In this document: positions 35,667 to 46,361 of the stretch, piece by piece | How the letters are laid out: each line of letters begins with the position of its first letter | Numbering within the stretch: the first letter of the stretch is position 1 | NCBI GenBank assembly: GCA_963818725.1 | Contig: CAWFTU010000001.1 | Coordinates: forward strand, 992,001 to 1,056,000 | From: DATFDN01 sp963818725 | Lineage (GTDB): Bacteria; Pseudomonadota; Alphaproteobacteria; Acetobacterales; Acetobacteraceae | Direction: 5' to 3' | Length of the DNA stretch: 64,000 nt | Made by a program: the position numbers and the translations under genes | The notes under the pieces: generated by a model | Database searches by the model: none | The model's input: the letters and a program-made list of their open reading frames with translations, nothing else | Told to the model about the DNA's origin: nothing

Positions 35667-36846
35667 ATGCCCGATGCAATACTGGCGCTCAACGCCGGCT
35701 CGAGCAGCGTCAAGTTCGCGCTCTTCGAGGTGGGTGAAGCGAGCCTACTCAAATTGCGGTCGAAAGGGGGGATCGAGGGGATCGGCGTCGCGCCCCACCT
35801 CGTCGCAAAGGATGCGGCCGGGTCAATCATTGCCGAACAGCGCTGGCCGGCGCACGCGGATCATGAGAAGCTGCTAGGCGAACTGCTGGCCTGGGTCGAG
35901 AGCCACCTGAACCCGGATAATCTCGTGGCCGTCGGCCACCGTGTCGTGCACGGCGGGGCCCATTTCATCGCGCCGATACGGTTGACCCCTGACGTGATCG
36001 ATGCGTTGGACCGGCTTACGCCCCTTGCCCCGCTGCATCAGCCGCACAGCCTCTCGCCTGTTCGCGCGCTCATGACTTTACGGCCAGGGCTGGCGCAGGT
36101 CGCCTGCTTCGACACGGCTTTCCACAGCACGCTGCCTCCGGTCGCCACTCGGTTCGCTCTGCCGCGCGAGTACCGAGGCCGAAGGCGTCCGTCGCTATGG
36201 CTTCCACGGTTTGTCATACGAATATATCGCTCGCACCCTTCGGCAGACCGCCCCGAAGCTGGCGTCCGGACGGGTCGTCGTAGCGCACCTGGGAAACGGC
36301 GCTAGCCTGTGCGCCATGCTGGACGGGCGCAGTGTCGACACCACGATGGGTTTGACCGCGCTCGACGGCCTGGTGATGGGCACACGCTGCGGCGCCATCG
36401 ACCCAGGGGTCGTGCTATACATGCTCCAGCAGAAAGGACTTTCCGCACGAGAGGTGGAGCAAACGCTGTACGAGCGCTCCGGCCTTCTTGGTGTCTCCGG
36501 GATCTCGAGCGACATGCGGACGCTGCTGGCCAGCTCCGACCCACGCGCCCGCGAAGCGGTGGACCTGTTCGTGTTCAGCGTTGCGCGCCAGACGGCGGAG
36601 ATGGCGGGCTCGCTGAGCGGCCTCGACGGCTTCGTCTTCACAGCCGGAATCGGCGAGCACGCGGCGGAGCTCCGGGGTCTGGTCTGCGAGCACCTCCGTT
36701 GGCTCGGGGTGGGGTTCGACACTGCCGCGAATGCGGCTCACGCGAGCCGGATCAGCACGCCTGACAGTCGGGTGGAGGTTCGGGTGGTCGCAACCGATGA
36801 AGAGGCGATGATCGCCCTGCACACGTGTGAGCTCATGGCCGTCTGA
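35667..36846 (+). pseudogene. ackA: Acetate kinase, frameshifted
   Basis: The N-terminal half (ATG 35667) has L-A-L-N-A-G-S-S-S-V-K-F, G-H-R-V-V-H-G-G and F-D-T-A-F-H, all acetate kinase signatures. After P-R-E-Y at about 36172 one base is missing. The rest, in another frame, has Y-G-F-H-G-L-S-Y, V-A-H-L-G-N-G-A-S, M-G-L-T-A-L-D-G-L-V-M-G-T-R-C-G and F-T-A-G-I-G-E-H. The intact enzyme would form acetyl phosphate from acetate and ATP. No pta gene is adjacent. The single indel suggests recent decay or a sequence error. Confidence 0.9.
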
Positions 36847-38252
36847 AGACGGAGGACCGATCGACAGGCGAAAGTCCCGTGGTCGATCGGCGGCTACGTG
36901 ATCCGAAGGGCACGGAACAGCACGCTCTTTACCCCATCCAGCACCAAGGCAAGCGCCACGGCGGCAGCGAATACGCCGGCCAGGATGGCAGGCGGCAGCG
37001 GCGCCATCAGCCAGCCGTTGACGGCAAGCGTGCCGACCAAGAGGAGGTCGATGGCCGAAGACAACAGCAGCCAGCGTCCCGGCCGCGAGCTCCAGAGACG
37101 GTGCCGCTCCCGCGCGACGTAGAACACAGCCTGCCCGCCGAAAACGAGGGTCGCGACCGTCAACGTCCGCAGCGTTGCCGTGTCCAGGATGAGAATGAAC
37201 TTGCCCGTGGCCAGGCACAGCACGCAGAAAACCAGGTCCACGACGCCCAGGCCGATCCCGGCCAGCGTCAACGGACCGATGCGCCAGACATCGGGAGCGG
37301 CTGACGGCCGCACGTTGTCGGTCGACGAGGACATCGCCAGCACGTCGCCCGTAACCATCATCAGCACCATCAGGGTGGGCGTCAGGATCGCCTGGCCAGT
37401 CATCACCAGGCCCGCGGCCAGGAACAGCACCTGCACCACCTTATGGATGATCGAGCGCAGCGTGTAGATCAGCACACGCTGATACAACGTACGGCCTTCC
37501 CGCACCGACGCCACGATCCCGGCCAGCCCCGGCTCCGTTAGCACGATGCCCGCCGCCGACTTCGCGACGTCGGTAGCGGTTGAAACCGCTATTCCCATCT
37601 GCGCCTGGCGCAACGCCGGGGCGTCATTTGCGCCGTCGCCGCACATACCGACGATGTGGCCCCTGGCTTGAAGTGCCCGCACCAGTCGGAACTTGTCCTC
37701 TGGCAGGACGCCGGCGAAGATGGTGTAGTCCTCGGCCTTGATGTCGACCGGCAACGGCGTCTTCGCCCAAACCTGCCCGGTGATGCCGATCGTGGTCGCC
37801 ACAACACGCGCGGTCAGCTCCGCGTCACCCGTCACCATAACGGTCCGCACGCCCAAGCCGTGCAGCTCGGCGACCAGCGCCGCGGAATCGGCGCGCGGCG
37901 GGTCGCTGAGCGCGATCAACCCGGCTAGCTTCATCGCACCGTCCAGCCCCGCCGCCACGGCCAGGACGCGATAGCCCTTGCCTTGCGACACCGCCAGTGA
38001 CGCCTCGGCGCCCTCAACTCCGGGCGCCAGCGACGCCACCACGGCGTAGGCCCCTTTCACCACGCGCCAAACCGTTCCGTCGGCCAGCCGTACGGTCGCC
38101 TCGGAGCGCTTCTCCTGCGGATCAAACGGCACGAATGTCAGCAGAGCTGGGCCATCGGTGACAGGCCGCGCCGCCGCAGCGGCGCGGATCGCGGCGTCGA
38201 CCAAGTCCTGGCCACCATCGGAACTGGCGAGTGCTGCAAACGCCAATACATG

Positions 38253-39299
38253 CCCGCTTATCGGCCAATCGACCCGCTCTTGTACTTTGCAGCAGGGAAG
38301 CGCAAAGTCGCTCTGAACGCGGCGTCTCGGAGCAGAACGATGCGGGCAATCATGAAGGGGCTGACGGACGTTGAGTTCGAACGACTCTACGGGACGGAGG
38401 GTCAGTGTCTGGCGGCGTTGGTGGCGGCGCGCCAACGTGAAGGAATGCCTTGCCCGCGCTGCGCCAATCTGAAGAGCTATGTCTACGGCCGCCGTGTCGG
38501 CTGCACGCGCTGCGGCCGACGTTGGTCGGTCACCGCGGGCACCGTGATGGCGGACACCAAGCTGTCTCTGACCACTTGGTTCCGCGCCATGCACCTGATG
38601 AGCAGCACCAAACAGGCGATCTCGGCGGTCGAGCTCGGCCGCAGGCTGGGCCTGGGCTATGAGACGGCCTGGTATCTGCACAAGCGGCTCCGCCACGCCA
38701 TGACCGAGCGGACGGAGCGCTATTCGCTCGGGGGCGCGAGCGACGACGATGCCGCGCCGCCGGTAGTGGAGGCGGATGACGTGTGTCTGGGAGGTGAAAG
38801 GAACCAAGGCAGCGGAACCGAAGGCAAGACCTGCGTCATCGTCGCCTGCGAGCGGCATGCGGACGGGCGCATGGGCCATGTCGCGATGCGCGCGGTCAGC
38901 GCCTTCTCCAGCGAGGCGGTGGCCGCGTTCCGCGATGCCCACATCGCCGCCGGCGCGACTGTGCACACGGACGGCTTGCGGGCGTTCAACGCCTTCGGTG
39001 AAGCCGGGCGGACGCATGTCGCCACCGTCACCGGCGGCGGGCGTCCGGAGCGCGAGCGCAGCGCCCCGTTCTTCACCGTCAACACCCTGGTCGCCAATCT
39101 CAGTACCGCGCTCAAGGCCACCCACAAGCGGCTCTCCCCCAAGCATCTGCCCGACTATCTCGGCGCCTTCTGCTGGACCACCAACCGGCGCCGCAACATG
39201 CGAGGCATGGTCAACGCGCTTTGCCGTGCCGTCGCTGCGTCGTCCCGTCTGACCCACAAAGGCGTCTACCCGTGACGGGTCGATTGGCCGATAAGCGGG
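38253..39299 (+). mobile_element. IS1595-family element, copy 2
   Basis: It is 1047 bp with the same inverted ends as copy 1 (CCCGCTTATCGGCC). The 9-bp duplication CAATACATG is at 38244-38252 and 39300-39308. It is inserted antisense in the P-type ATPase gene and differs from copy 1 by a few substitutions and the 2-bp indel. Confidence 0.92.
38340..39275 (+). CDS. IS1595-family transposase, copy 2
   Basis: The 311-residue frame from ATG 38340 is complete. It has the zinc ribbon (C-P-R-C-A-N-L, C-T-R-C-G), an HTH (A-V-E-L-G-R-R-L-G-L-G-Y-E-T-A-W), and the DDE/DDN-type catalytic motifs V-E-A-D-D-V-C-L-G-G, V-H-T-D-G-L-R-A-F and F-C-W-T-T-N-R-R. The Tyr usual in the first motif (present in copy 1) is Cys here, which may or may not matter. 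It is the likely source of activity for both copies. Confidence 0.9.
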   Translation: MRAIMKGLTDVEFERLYGTEGQCLAALVAARQREGMPCPRCANLKSYVYGRRVGCTRCGRRWSVTAGTVMADTKLSLTTWFRAMHLMSSTKQAISAVELGRRLGLGYETAWYLHKRLRHAMTERTERYSLGGASDDDAAPPVVEADDVCLGGERNQGSGTEGKTCVIVACERHADGRMGHVAMRAVSAFSSEAVAAFRDAHIAAGATVHTDGLRAFNAFGEAGRTHVATVTGGGRPERERSAPFFTVNTLVANLSTALKATHKRLSPKHLPDYLGAFCWTTNRRRNMRGMVNALCRAVAASSRLTHKGVYP

Positions 39300-39931
39300 C
39301 AATACATGGGGTTCGTCGAACCCGGCCATCGCCTGCACCGTCGTCACCGCCAGCGCGTTCTGCGTGAGCGTCCCCGTCTTATCGGCGCAGAGCACGTCGA
39401 TCCCGGCCGCCTCGTCCACGGCCGACAAGCTGGTCGGCAGCACGCCTTGCCGCGCGAGCGCACGGGCCCCGACCGCCGCCGCTAGCGTGAACATCGCGGG
39501 CAGTGCCACGGGGATGGACGAAAGCACTGCCACGAGCACCAGCGAGATCACCTCCGCCCGCGGCAGCGACAGCCACAGCGCATATGCGCTCAACAGGACC
39601 GTCACCGCGCCGTTGAACATCGCGAGGTTGCGCACGACAGCAAACGTCGTCTTCTGCTGCGAACTCTCGACTTTGGCGCTGCGGACCAGCTCCGCCGTGC
39701 GCCCGAACTTCGTCTGCGCGCCGGTCGCCGTCACCTGCCCCACCGCCTCTCCCCGGCGCACCAGCGCACCAGCGAGCGCCTCGAAGCCGGGACCTGCGTC
39801 CACCGCGACCGACTCCCCCGTCAGCATAGACTGGTCGACCAGCACCGAACCCTCGTCCAGCCGGACGTCCGCCGGCACGACTGCACCTAGCAGCCTGTCG
39901 GATTTATAGATCCGGCTGTCATTATCTTGAA

Positions 39932-41016
39932 TCATGCCGCATAGCGCATGGACTTCTGGCGGAAGAAGCTGCGGACCCGGGCGGGCGACTTGGCCAGCCG
40001 ACGCATGTGGCTGATGGCGGCCTGCTTGAGCTGCTGTTTGCTGCGCATTGGCGGCTTGCGGGTGACGTGCCGCTTGAGGTCGGCATTCAGCCCTTCATCC
40101 GGATTGAGTTCCGGACTGTGGGACGGCAGGTAGGAGACCTCGATCTGCGCCTTGTGCCGGGCGAGCCACTCACGCACCACCGCCGAACGGTGCACTGGCA
40201 GCCGGTCGAGGATCAGGAACACCTTGCGCCCGGCATCACGGATCAGGCGTTGCAGGAAGCCGATCAGCACCGGCGCCTTGATCGCGCCGTCCAGCACCTG
40301 CCAGCGCAACTCGCCTCGGTTGCTGACCGCCGAGATCAGGCCCCGCCCGATGCGGCGCTGGTGGGGCCGCACGACGGGTGTCTTGCCGGGGAGCGCGTAG
40401 GAACGACCGCGCACGTCCTCGGCGCGCAGCCCGGTCTCGTCGCCCCAGAAGATCACCCCACGCGCCCGCCGGGCCCGGGCGACAATCGCTGGATACTCCC
40501 GGCGCAGCCAATCGCGCACCGCTGCCGGTTGCTGCCCATGGGCCCGCCGCAGCGGCTTTTGCGCGGTGAAGCCCCAGCGTGCCAGGTGCGTGCCGGTGGT
40601 GCGCACCGCCAGGCGCACGCCATACTGGCGGCGGATGAGCGCACCCACCGCCCCCTCCGCAGCCATTCCATGGACTGCGTCCATGGAACCTTCGGCTGCT
40701 CCGCCCGGCTCCACAGCGCAAAGTCCAGGCCCAACTCGTCGGGCACACGGCGGCAGATCAGCCGCTGGATCTCCCTCTCCTGTGCCGTCGTCAGCAGCTT
40801 CTGCTCGTCTGGCTTGCGCCCGCGCTTGCCGCTGACCAGCCCCGTCTCGCCCTGGGCGTCAAAACGCTTGCAGATGTCGAACACGCCGGTTTGGCTGAGC
40901 CCGACCTGGGCGGCGATTGCCGCATAGTTCGCACCGCTCTGGCGCAGGCCGATCACCTGTCGCCGTCTTTCTTCCTGGGCCGCCGGAGCCAGCTTGCGCA
41001 TGTCCACGTGCTTCAT
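39932..41016 (-). pseudogene. IS630-family transposase interrupted by a 50-bp palindrome
   Basis: The N-terminus (M-K-H-V-D-M-R-K-L...V-G-L-S-Q-T-G-V-F-D-I-C) has the HTH. The frame breaks after A-L-W-S-R-A at the palindrome. The DDE part continues in another frame: D in F-W-G-D-E-T-G-L, D in F-L-I-L-D-R-L-P-V-H, E in S-P-E-L-N-P-D-E. Deleting exactly 50 bp gives W-S-R-A-A-V-G-A-L-I-R-R, which matches W-S-R-A-A-V-R-A-L-I of the intact relative at 49958. Confidence 0.9.
40653..40702 (-). repeat. 50-bp palindromic element (copy 3) in IS630 transposase
   Basis: On the minus strand it reads GGAG, stem CAGCC, GAAGG, TTCC, ATGGAC, loop GCA, GTCCAT, GGAA, T, GGCTG, CGGAGGG. The inner stem is entirely different from copies 1 and 2 but again pairs perfectly over 6 bp. 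It follows GGGC in the transposase gene. Confidence 0.88.
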
Positions 41017-41309
41017 GTCCGAGGACGTGGTGGCCCTCAGCTTCTATCCAAGATAATGGCAGCCGGATCTATAAGTCGGCCGGAAAGAATGATCAATTTC
41101 TAGCGCTTAGGAAAGCCGCGATGAGAGCACGTCTTTTTGATCGGCGATATCAACACAGTCGTGGTCGCTCACAGAGTCTTCGGCTAAGTTTGCATTAAAA
41201 GCGGCAGGTTGTAGCACCTCCCCGCGCTGGTCCAAGGGTTAAGTTGGCCCATCAATTGGCAGTTTGTGTGTCTGCGGATCCAACAGAACCGGTCAGGAAA
41301 GGCGGTATC

Positions 41310-41960
41310 ATGGCAAGTGATCTGGAGTTACAGCAGGTGGTGGATCACGAACTGTCGTGGAATCCGAAAATCGACGACAGCAAGATTACCGTTAACGTGA
41401 ACAATGGAGTTGTGACGCTTAGCGGTCAAGTGAAGAACTTCCTTCAAAAATGGGAAGTAGTGGAGCTCGTCAAACACGTTAATGGTGTGACAGGCATTGC
41501 TGACGAACTGGAGGTGCAGTTGGGCGAGACAGCACCCGACGATACAGAGCTAACGCAGAGGGTAGTGAGCGCGCTCGAATGGGATGTATCCGTCCCCAAG
41601 AACAAGGTTAAGCCAGTGATCCGTGACCGGTGGGTCACGCTTACCGGCACCGTAAGTTGGTATTTCGAAAAGGCAGCGGCGGAAAGCGCCGTGCGACATC
41701 TTCACGGTGTAAGGGGCGTCACGAACTCTATCACTATAGATGCGATGGCGGACCCACATGATGTGAGTGAGAAAATCATGGAGGCACTCACACGCAATGC
41801 CCGCATCGATGCACAACAGGTTTCAGTCAATGCCCACGGCCATACCGTGACTTTGGATGGATCGGTGCGCTCAATGGCCGAGCGGGGCGAAGCGGAGCTA
41901 GCGGCGTGGTCAGCACCTGGCGTGACCTCCGTAGAGAACCATCTGAAGGTACGTTACTGA
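41310..41960 (+). CDS. BON-domain protein (OsmY-like), three repeats
   Basis: The 216-residue protein starts at ATG 41310 behind AGGAAAGGCGG. It is three BON domains in tandem (about residues 1-70, 75-145 and 150-216), each with the G-x-V-x-L-x-G pattern (N-N-G-V-V-T-L-S-G-Q-V, D-R-W-V-T-L-T-G-T-V, H-G-H-T-V-T-L-D-G-S-V). BON proteins bind membranes or phospholipids and are often stress-induced. I see no signal peptide, so it may be cytoplasmic. Codon use is less GC-rich than most neighbours, suggesting a separate origin. Confidence 0.88.
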   Translation: MASDLELQQVVDHELSWNPKIDDSKITVNVNNGVVTLSGQVKNFLQKWEVVELVKHVNGVTGIADELEVQLGETAPDDTELTQRVVSALEWDVSVPKNKVKPVIRDRWVTLTGTVSWYFEKAAAESAVRHLHGVRGVTNSITIDAMADPHDVSEKIMEALTRNARIDAQQVSVNAHGHTVTLDGSVRSMAERGEAELAAWSAPGVTSVENHLKVRY

Positions 41961-42124
41961 ACAGCCGCGCGAAGGCGGTCAAGAACGCTACGCCGGCGGC
42001 GAGCGCGCGCGGCTCTGAGCTCGACTTTGGCCATTTGAGGCTGGCTTGAGGGCGCGCAAGGGAGCGGGGGGTGGCGGAGCGGATGAGCGGGTAAGCTCGC
42101 GGGTCCCCGCCAAGAGACGCCGCT

Positions 42125-42466
42125 ATGCTGGATCTACCCTCCCGCTTCGTCACGGTCATTCTATTCTTTGCGCCGGTGTTCGTGCAGCAGCGGACCTGGC
42201 GCCACGCCGAAGTGTTGCTGCTCGGCGCCATTCTGGCTCCCGGCCAGCGCACGGTGACGAGCCTGCTGCGCATCGCCGGGCTCACGCGGGAGCGGCACTT
42301 CGTCAACTATCACCGGGTGCTCAACCGTGCCGCCTGGAACCCCCGCGACGCCGCCCGCTTGCTGCTGGGCTTGCTGATCAGCGTCTTCGCCCCGACCGGA
42401 ACGGTGGTGCTGGGCGGAGCTGGTCAAGATCCTATGCGGGTGGGCGGCGGCCAGATCATAGGCTGA
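42125..42466 (+). pseudogene. IS701-type transposase, N-terminal fragment
   Basis: The frame reads R-T-W-R-H-A-E-V-L-L-L-G-A-I-L-A-P-G-Q-R-T-V-T-S-L-L-R-I-A-G-L...F-V-N-Y-H-R-V-L-N-R-A-A-W and L-L-L-G-L-L-I, the conserved start of IS701-like transposases. It ends after about 95 genuine residues, where G-G-A-G-Q-D replaces the catalytic D region. Confidence 0.7.
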
Positions 42467-42497
42467 GGTCGTCACCCCTTCAGTCAGGAGACGCCCG

Positions 42498-42638
42498 ATG
42501 CCAGGCACCGTACGCTCTCGTTCCCCGCTCGCCACCCATGAACAGGATGGCACTTTGTTTGTTGCCCTGGAACTGAGCCTTTCGCATTGGCTTGTCGCGG
42601 TCAGTGCGCCGGACGCGAGCAAGGTGAGCAAACACATA
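42498..42638 (+). pseudogene. IS110-type recombinase, N-terminal fragment
   Basis: The short frame reads T-H-E-Q-D-G-T-L-F-V-A-L-E-L-S-L-S-H-W-L-V-A-V-S-A-P-D-A-S-K, which resembles the start of a subgroup of IS110/IS1111 recombinases. It is cut after about 46 residues by the IS5 element that begins at 42639. Confidence 0.55.
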
Positions 42639-43626
42639 GCTGGTTGCGAGTTTTGCTGCTTGCCTAACTCACTGTATTATATGAGATAGTTGGACTTTCC
42701 GGCGCACACCGCTCAGGCTTCTCATGAAGCCATTTCCGGATGAGCACGATGACAGAAAGCCCCGCCACAACTCCGATTCCGGTTCAGCTCTCTGAGCCGG
42801 AGTTCGTCGCATTTATCTTCCCGCACCTGTCGATGCCCAGGCGCGGGCCGAAATGCAAACTGGGCTATCACCGCGTCTTCAATCTGATTCTGCGGGTACT
42901 CTACACGGGTATGCAATGGAAGTGCCTGCCGGTGCCACGAACAGACGATCGGACCGCCGTAATCCACTACACGACAATCTACAAAGCGTTCGCCAAATGG
43001 TCCGACGATGGCTCGCTCGATCAGGCCTTCCTCGCCAGCGTGCGGCATCTGGCGGAGCAACACCACCTCGATCTCAGCGTCCCTCACGGCGATGGCTCCA
43101 ACACCGTCGCGAAGAAAGGTGGCGATGGCGTCGGCTATTCCGGCCACAAACATCAGAAGGGCGAGAAGGTCCTCGCGATCGTCGAGAACAACGGCTTTGT
43201 GTTGGCTCCGCTTCCTGTGGCGCCGGCGAATGAAGCCGATACCGTGCTCCTCTCGGAGGGGTTGAACGCCTTGAAGCGCGTGGCCAGGCTGACGGATCTG
43301 AAGATCGATGGCTCGTATCTCAATCTCGATGGCGGGTTCGATTCCAGGCACAACCGCAAGGCAATCTTCAACGCCGGGCTGGTTCCAAACATCAAGGAAA
43401 ACCCGCGCAATCGGAAGACCCCGAAGCGGGGCCGGAAGCGGTTGTTCAATGCCGCCATCCATTCGTTGCGGCTATGCGTAGAGCGAACCTTCGCGTGGGA
43501 GGATAAATTCAAGCGGTTGCTGCTGCGCTTTGAGTTCAAACAGCAACGGCACTACGGTATGAAACTGATGGCGTACACGTTGATCAATCTGAGGCATTTC
43601 TGTGGTGCCTGAAACTTGCAACCAGC
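42639..43626 (+). mobile_element. IS5-family element, complete copy
   Basis: The inverted ends start GCTGGTTGC (42639 and, reversed, 43626), with TA at 42637-42638 and 43627-43628. It is 988 bp with one intact gene. A second copy in opposite orientation enters the window at 63565. Confidence 0.9.
42740..43612 (+). CDS. IS5-family transposase
   Basis: The 290-residue protein starts at ATG 42740. It has an N-terminal DUF772-like region (G-Y-H-R-V-F-N-L-I-L-R-V-L-Y-T-G-M-Q-W-K-C-L) and the DDE motifs: D in V-P-H-G-D-G-S-N-T, D in L-N-L-D-G-G-F-D-S, and E in R-L-C-V-E-R-T-F-A-W-E-D-K-F-K-R-L. The frame is intact, and the 137 residues visible from the second copy are identical to its C-terminal part, so it transposed recently. 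Confidence 0.93.
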   Translation: MSTMTESPATTPIPVQLSEPEFVAFIFPHLSMPRRGPKCKLGYHRVFNLILRVLYTGMQWKCLPVPRTDDRTAVIHYTTIYKAFAKWSDDGSLDQAFLASVRHLAEQHHLDLSVPHGDGSNTVAKKGGDGVGYSGHKHQKGEKVLAIVENNGFVLAPLPVAPANEADTVLLSEGLNALKRVARLTDLKIDGSYLNLDGGFDSRHNRKAIFNAGLVPNIKENPRNRKTPKRGRKRLFNAAIHSLRLCVERTFAWEDKFKRLLLRFEFKQQRHYGMKLMAYTLINLRHFCGA

Positions 43627-44287
43627 TACATAGGTGTCACCCGCGCAACGAAAACGCCGCCTCGCGCGTGCCGACCGTTGCGGGCGCCTCGCTCAGCTCC
43701 TCAAGGCTCCGCCCCTTGGTCTCGGGCACCATTCCGAGGGTGACGATCAAGCCGAGCACGCTCGCCAACGCCGCGCCAAGCTCGGCCGTGAGCAGGCCGT
43801 GCCAGGACATCAGAATCGGGAAGGTGAACACGCCCACGAACCCGCCAATTTTTACCATGGCGGAGGCGATGCCATGGCCGGTGGTGCGCCCCTCCACCGG
43901 GAACAGCTCGGCCGGGTAGACGAACGTGGTCGCCATCGCCGTGAAGCTCAGCGCCATCATCAGGAACCCGAGCACTTGGATCGGCTTGCGGCCCATGCGG
44001 TCCATCATGGCTGCGGCGACGAAGTAGCCAGGGACTGCCGCGGCGGCGAACACCGCGAGCTGCGTCAGCGTCTCGTGGAGCAGGCTCGACTTCGGCGCCA
44101 GCGCGTGCAGCACCATCGGGCTGCTCACGGTGTTGCCGTAGTAGGCGAAGTCCATCAGGAACCAGGCCAGGCTGGCGCCCAGGAGGCGAACGCGCAAGTC
44201 GCGCCGGGCCAGCAGCTTCCGGAAGCCCTCGGCGAAGGACATTTTCTGCTCGGTGTCGCGCTTGGCGGCGGCGAGACGGTAACGGGG

Positions 44288-45652
44288 CATAGGCGCTAAA
44301 ATAGGGGCTTGACCCGACGCGAATTGGCTTGATTCTGAGGGTAGATGCATGATGCGGCATCTGTCCTGGCCGACCAGTTCTCCGCTCTGCTGGCGCGACT
44401 TCCGTCGGACCTCGACCTTGATCGTCTGGCGCTGGAGACGAAGGCGATCCAGCGCAAGCGTGAGATTGTCGATGGTGCGAGCCTGTTGCGGATCGCCCTT
44501 GCGCGCGGACCGGGTGGACTGTCGTTGCGTCAGACCTCGGCCTGGGCGTCGATGCTTGGGATCGTCGAACTCAGCAACCCGGCGGTCACATACCGGCTGA
44601 ACCAGGCGACGGGCTTTCTCGCGGCCTTGGTGGAACGCCTGCTGGCGGCGAAAGCCCCTGGTGCGGCGTTGCGTTGGCCCGGTCGCACCTTGCGCCTCGC
44701 CGACGGCACCTGCGTGAGCAAACCCGGCAGCACCGGCACCGACGGGCGTGTCCACGGCGTGTTCGATCTCGGACGCGGCGGGTTCGCGCATCTCGAACTG
44801 ACCGACCAACATGGCGCCGAAGCGCTGGAGCGTGGCGCCCCGTGCCCAGGTGAAATCCGCATCGGTGATCGCAATTACGCCCGGGCACCGGCGCTGCGAC
44901 GCTTCCGCGCGCAGAGCGGCGGCACCGCCGACTTCATCGTGCGGCTGGGCTGGAACGCGCTGCAACGGACCAGCCCGGCCGGCAAATCCTTCGATCTGAT
45001 CGGCTATCTGCAATGTCTGCCGCCAGGTTCGAGCCCGCATGAGGTGAACCTGCGCGCGCCGGTCGGCCGCGATGCGCCCGCGTTGGCGGTGCGGCTGATC
45101 GTGCAGCGCAAGACGCCCGAGGCGGCCGAAGCCACACGGATGGCGCTGCGCCGCGTGGCAGCCAGCAAGGGCAAGGCCCTCGACCCGCGCAGCCTGATCG
45201 CGGCGGAATTCATGGTCCTGGCGACATCCCTGCCCACGGGCGGATACAGTGCGAAGGCGGTCCTCGCGGCCTACCGGCTGCGCTGGCAAATCGAACTCGC
45301 GTTCAAGCGCCTGAAGTCGCTGCTGCACATCGACCAGCTCCCAACGTGGCGCGAACGCGGATCGCGAAGTTGGCTGTATGCCCACCTCGTTCTTGCGTTG
45401 CTGTGTGACGATCTCAGCCAGGATATCCTGGAATCTTCCCCCTGAGGACTTGCTGGACGCGGCCTACGTCCCATCCCTCTGGGCCGTGCAGAAGACCGCG
45501 CTGATGGTGCTGCTTGCCATCATCCTCGGTCCAATCTCCCTCGCCAACATCCTGGCAGCACCAGCAACCGTCCATCGCCACCTGGCCAACGCACCGCGAA
45601 AACGAAAGCCTGCTATCCGATACCCCGTCCACGACTTATTTTAGCGCCTATG
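44288..45652 (+). mobile_element. IS4-family element in the MFS gene
   Basis: The inverted ends start CATAGGCGCTAAAATA (44288 and, reversed, 45652). The 11-bp duplication CGGTAACGGGG is at 44277-44287 and 45653-45663, within the length range of IS4 elements. It is 1365 bp. Confidence 0.93.
44345..45644 (+). pseudogene. IS4-family transposase, frameshifted near the end
   Basis: The main frame (44345-45445, 366 residues) has D in L-R-L-A-D-G-T-C-V, D in I-R-I-G-D-R-N-Y, and the IS4 signature Y-R-L-R-W-Q-I-E-L-A-F-K-R-L-K. It ends at a stop after L-C-D-D-L-S-Q-D-I-L-E-S-S-P. The usual tail (A-V-Q-K-T-A-L-M-V-L-L-A-I-I-L-G-P...H-R-H-L-A-N-A-P-R-K-R-K-P) follows in another frame to 45644. The catalytic core is intact, so partial activity is conceivable. 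Confidence 0.85.
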
Positions 45653-46361
45653 CGGTAACGGGGGGTCTCGGCGAGCCGGCGCCGCATCTGGAACACCGCG
45701 AGAGCCGGGATGGCCCCGAACGCGAGCAGCAGCCGCCAGACCACGTTGTGCGAAAGCCCCGTGACCAGCAGCAGGGCGGCGAGCAGCGGGCCGATGGTCA
45801 GGCCGGCCGCCTGCATCGCGAACACCAGGCTGACCATCATCCCGCGATGCTTCTTGCCCGAGTACTCGCTCATCAGCGTCGAGCTGACAGGGTAGTCTCC
45901 CCCGATCCCGATGCCCAGGATCACCCGGAACCCGATCAGCCACCAGATATCCGGGGAGAACGCCGAGGCGATGGCGCCCGCTGCGAGCACCAGCACCTCG
46001 TACCCATAGATGCGCTTGCGCCCCAGCATGTCCGCCACGCGCCCGAACAGCAGCGCGCCCACCGCCGAGGCGAGCAGGGCGGACGAGGTGACCAGGCCGT
46101 CCGCGGTCGGCGAGGTGTGCCAATTCTCCTTGATGAGGTGCATGGCCACGCCGATGATGAACAGGTCATAGGCGTCGGTGAAGAATCCCATGCCCGAGAT
46201 GAACATGATCTTCCAGTGCTCGCGCGTGATATGCGATTCGTCCAGGCGCGCGAGGTCGTCCACGCTGATGTCCGAAATGATGCCTCTCGGTAATGCCGCC
46301 GGAAGAGGCATCCAGCCGTTGCAGGGTTGCGAAACCCGTCTGTGAAGGTTTGAAGACAGGA

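Larger units (their letters stand above)
36894..39904 (-). pseudogene. P-type H+-ATPase (P3A-like), N-terminus lost, interrupted by IS1595
   Basis: The P-type core is clear: T-G-E-S in the A-domain, the phosphorylation site D-K-T-G-T-L-T-Q-N, V-M-V-T-G-D, and G-D-G-A-N-D-A-P-A-L with A-V-S-T-A-T-D-V-A-K, typical of bacterial plasma-membrane proton-efflux ATPases. About six C-terminal membrane helices follow. The first 100-150 residues are lost at the IS630 (39905). An IS1595 inserted after H-V-L (TSD CAATACATG) places 352 antisense codons in the nucleotide-binding domain without a stop. It lies convergent to the acetate kinase gene. Confidence 0.88.
39907..41071 (-). mobile_element. IS630-family element, copy with hairpin insertion
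   Basis: The inverted ends start TAGATCCGGCTG.CATTATCTTG (39907 and, reversed, 41071), with a TA duplication on each side as usual for IS630. It truncates the P-type ATPase gene on its left. The right flank is unrelated to that gene. Confidence 0.88.
43637..46311 (-). pseudogene. MFS transporter (sugar/phosphate-symporter type) split by IS4
   Basis: The N-terminal half (45653-46311, ATG 46311) has six membrane helices, the MFS loop G-R-V-A-D-M-L-G-R-K-R and G-I-G-I-G-G-D-Y-P-V-S-S. The C-terminal half (43637-44287) has R-M-G-R-K-P and the family ending E-L-F-P-V-E-G-R-T-T-G-H-G. The halves meet in E-T-P-R-Y-R once the IS4 and one 11-bp duplication are removed. It lies 51 bp downstream of anmK on the same strand, so it probably served as an uptake system for muropeptide sugars or a related substrate (inference). 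Confidence 0.9.

Noticed and set aside
36894..39935. A single 1013-residue open frame on the minus strand
   Set aside because: It is not one protein. The middle 352 codons are the antisense strand of an IS1595 element with a 9-bp target duplication, and the first residues are read from the IS630 end.
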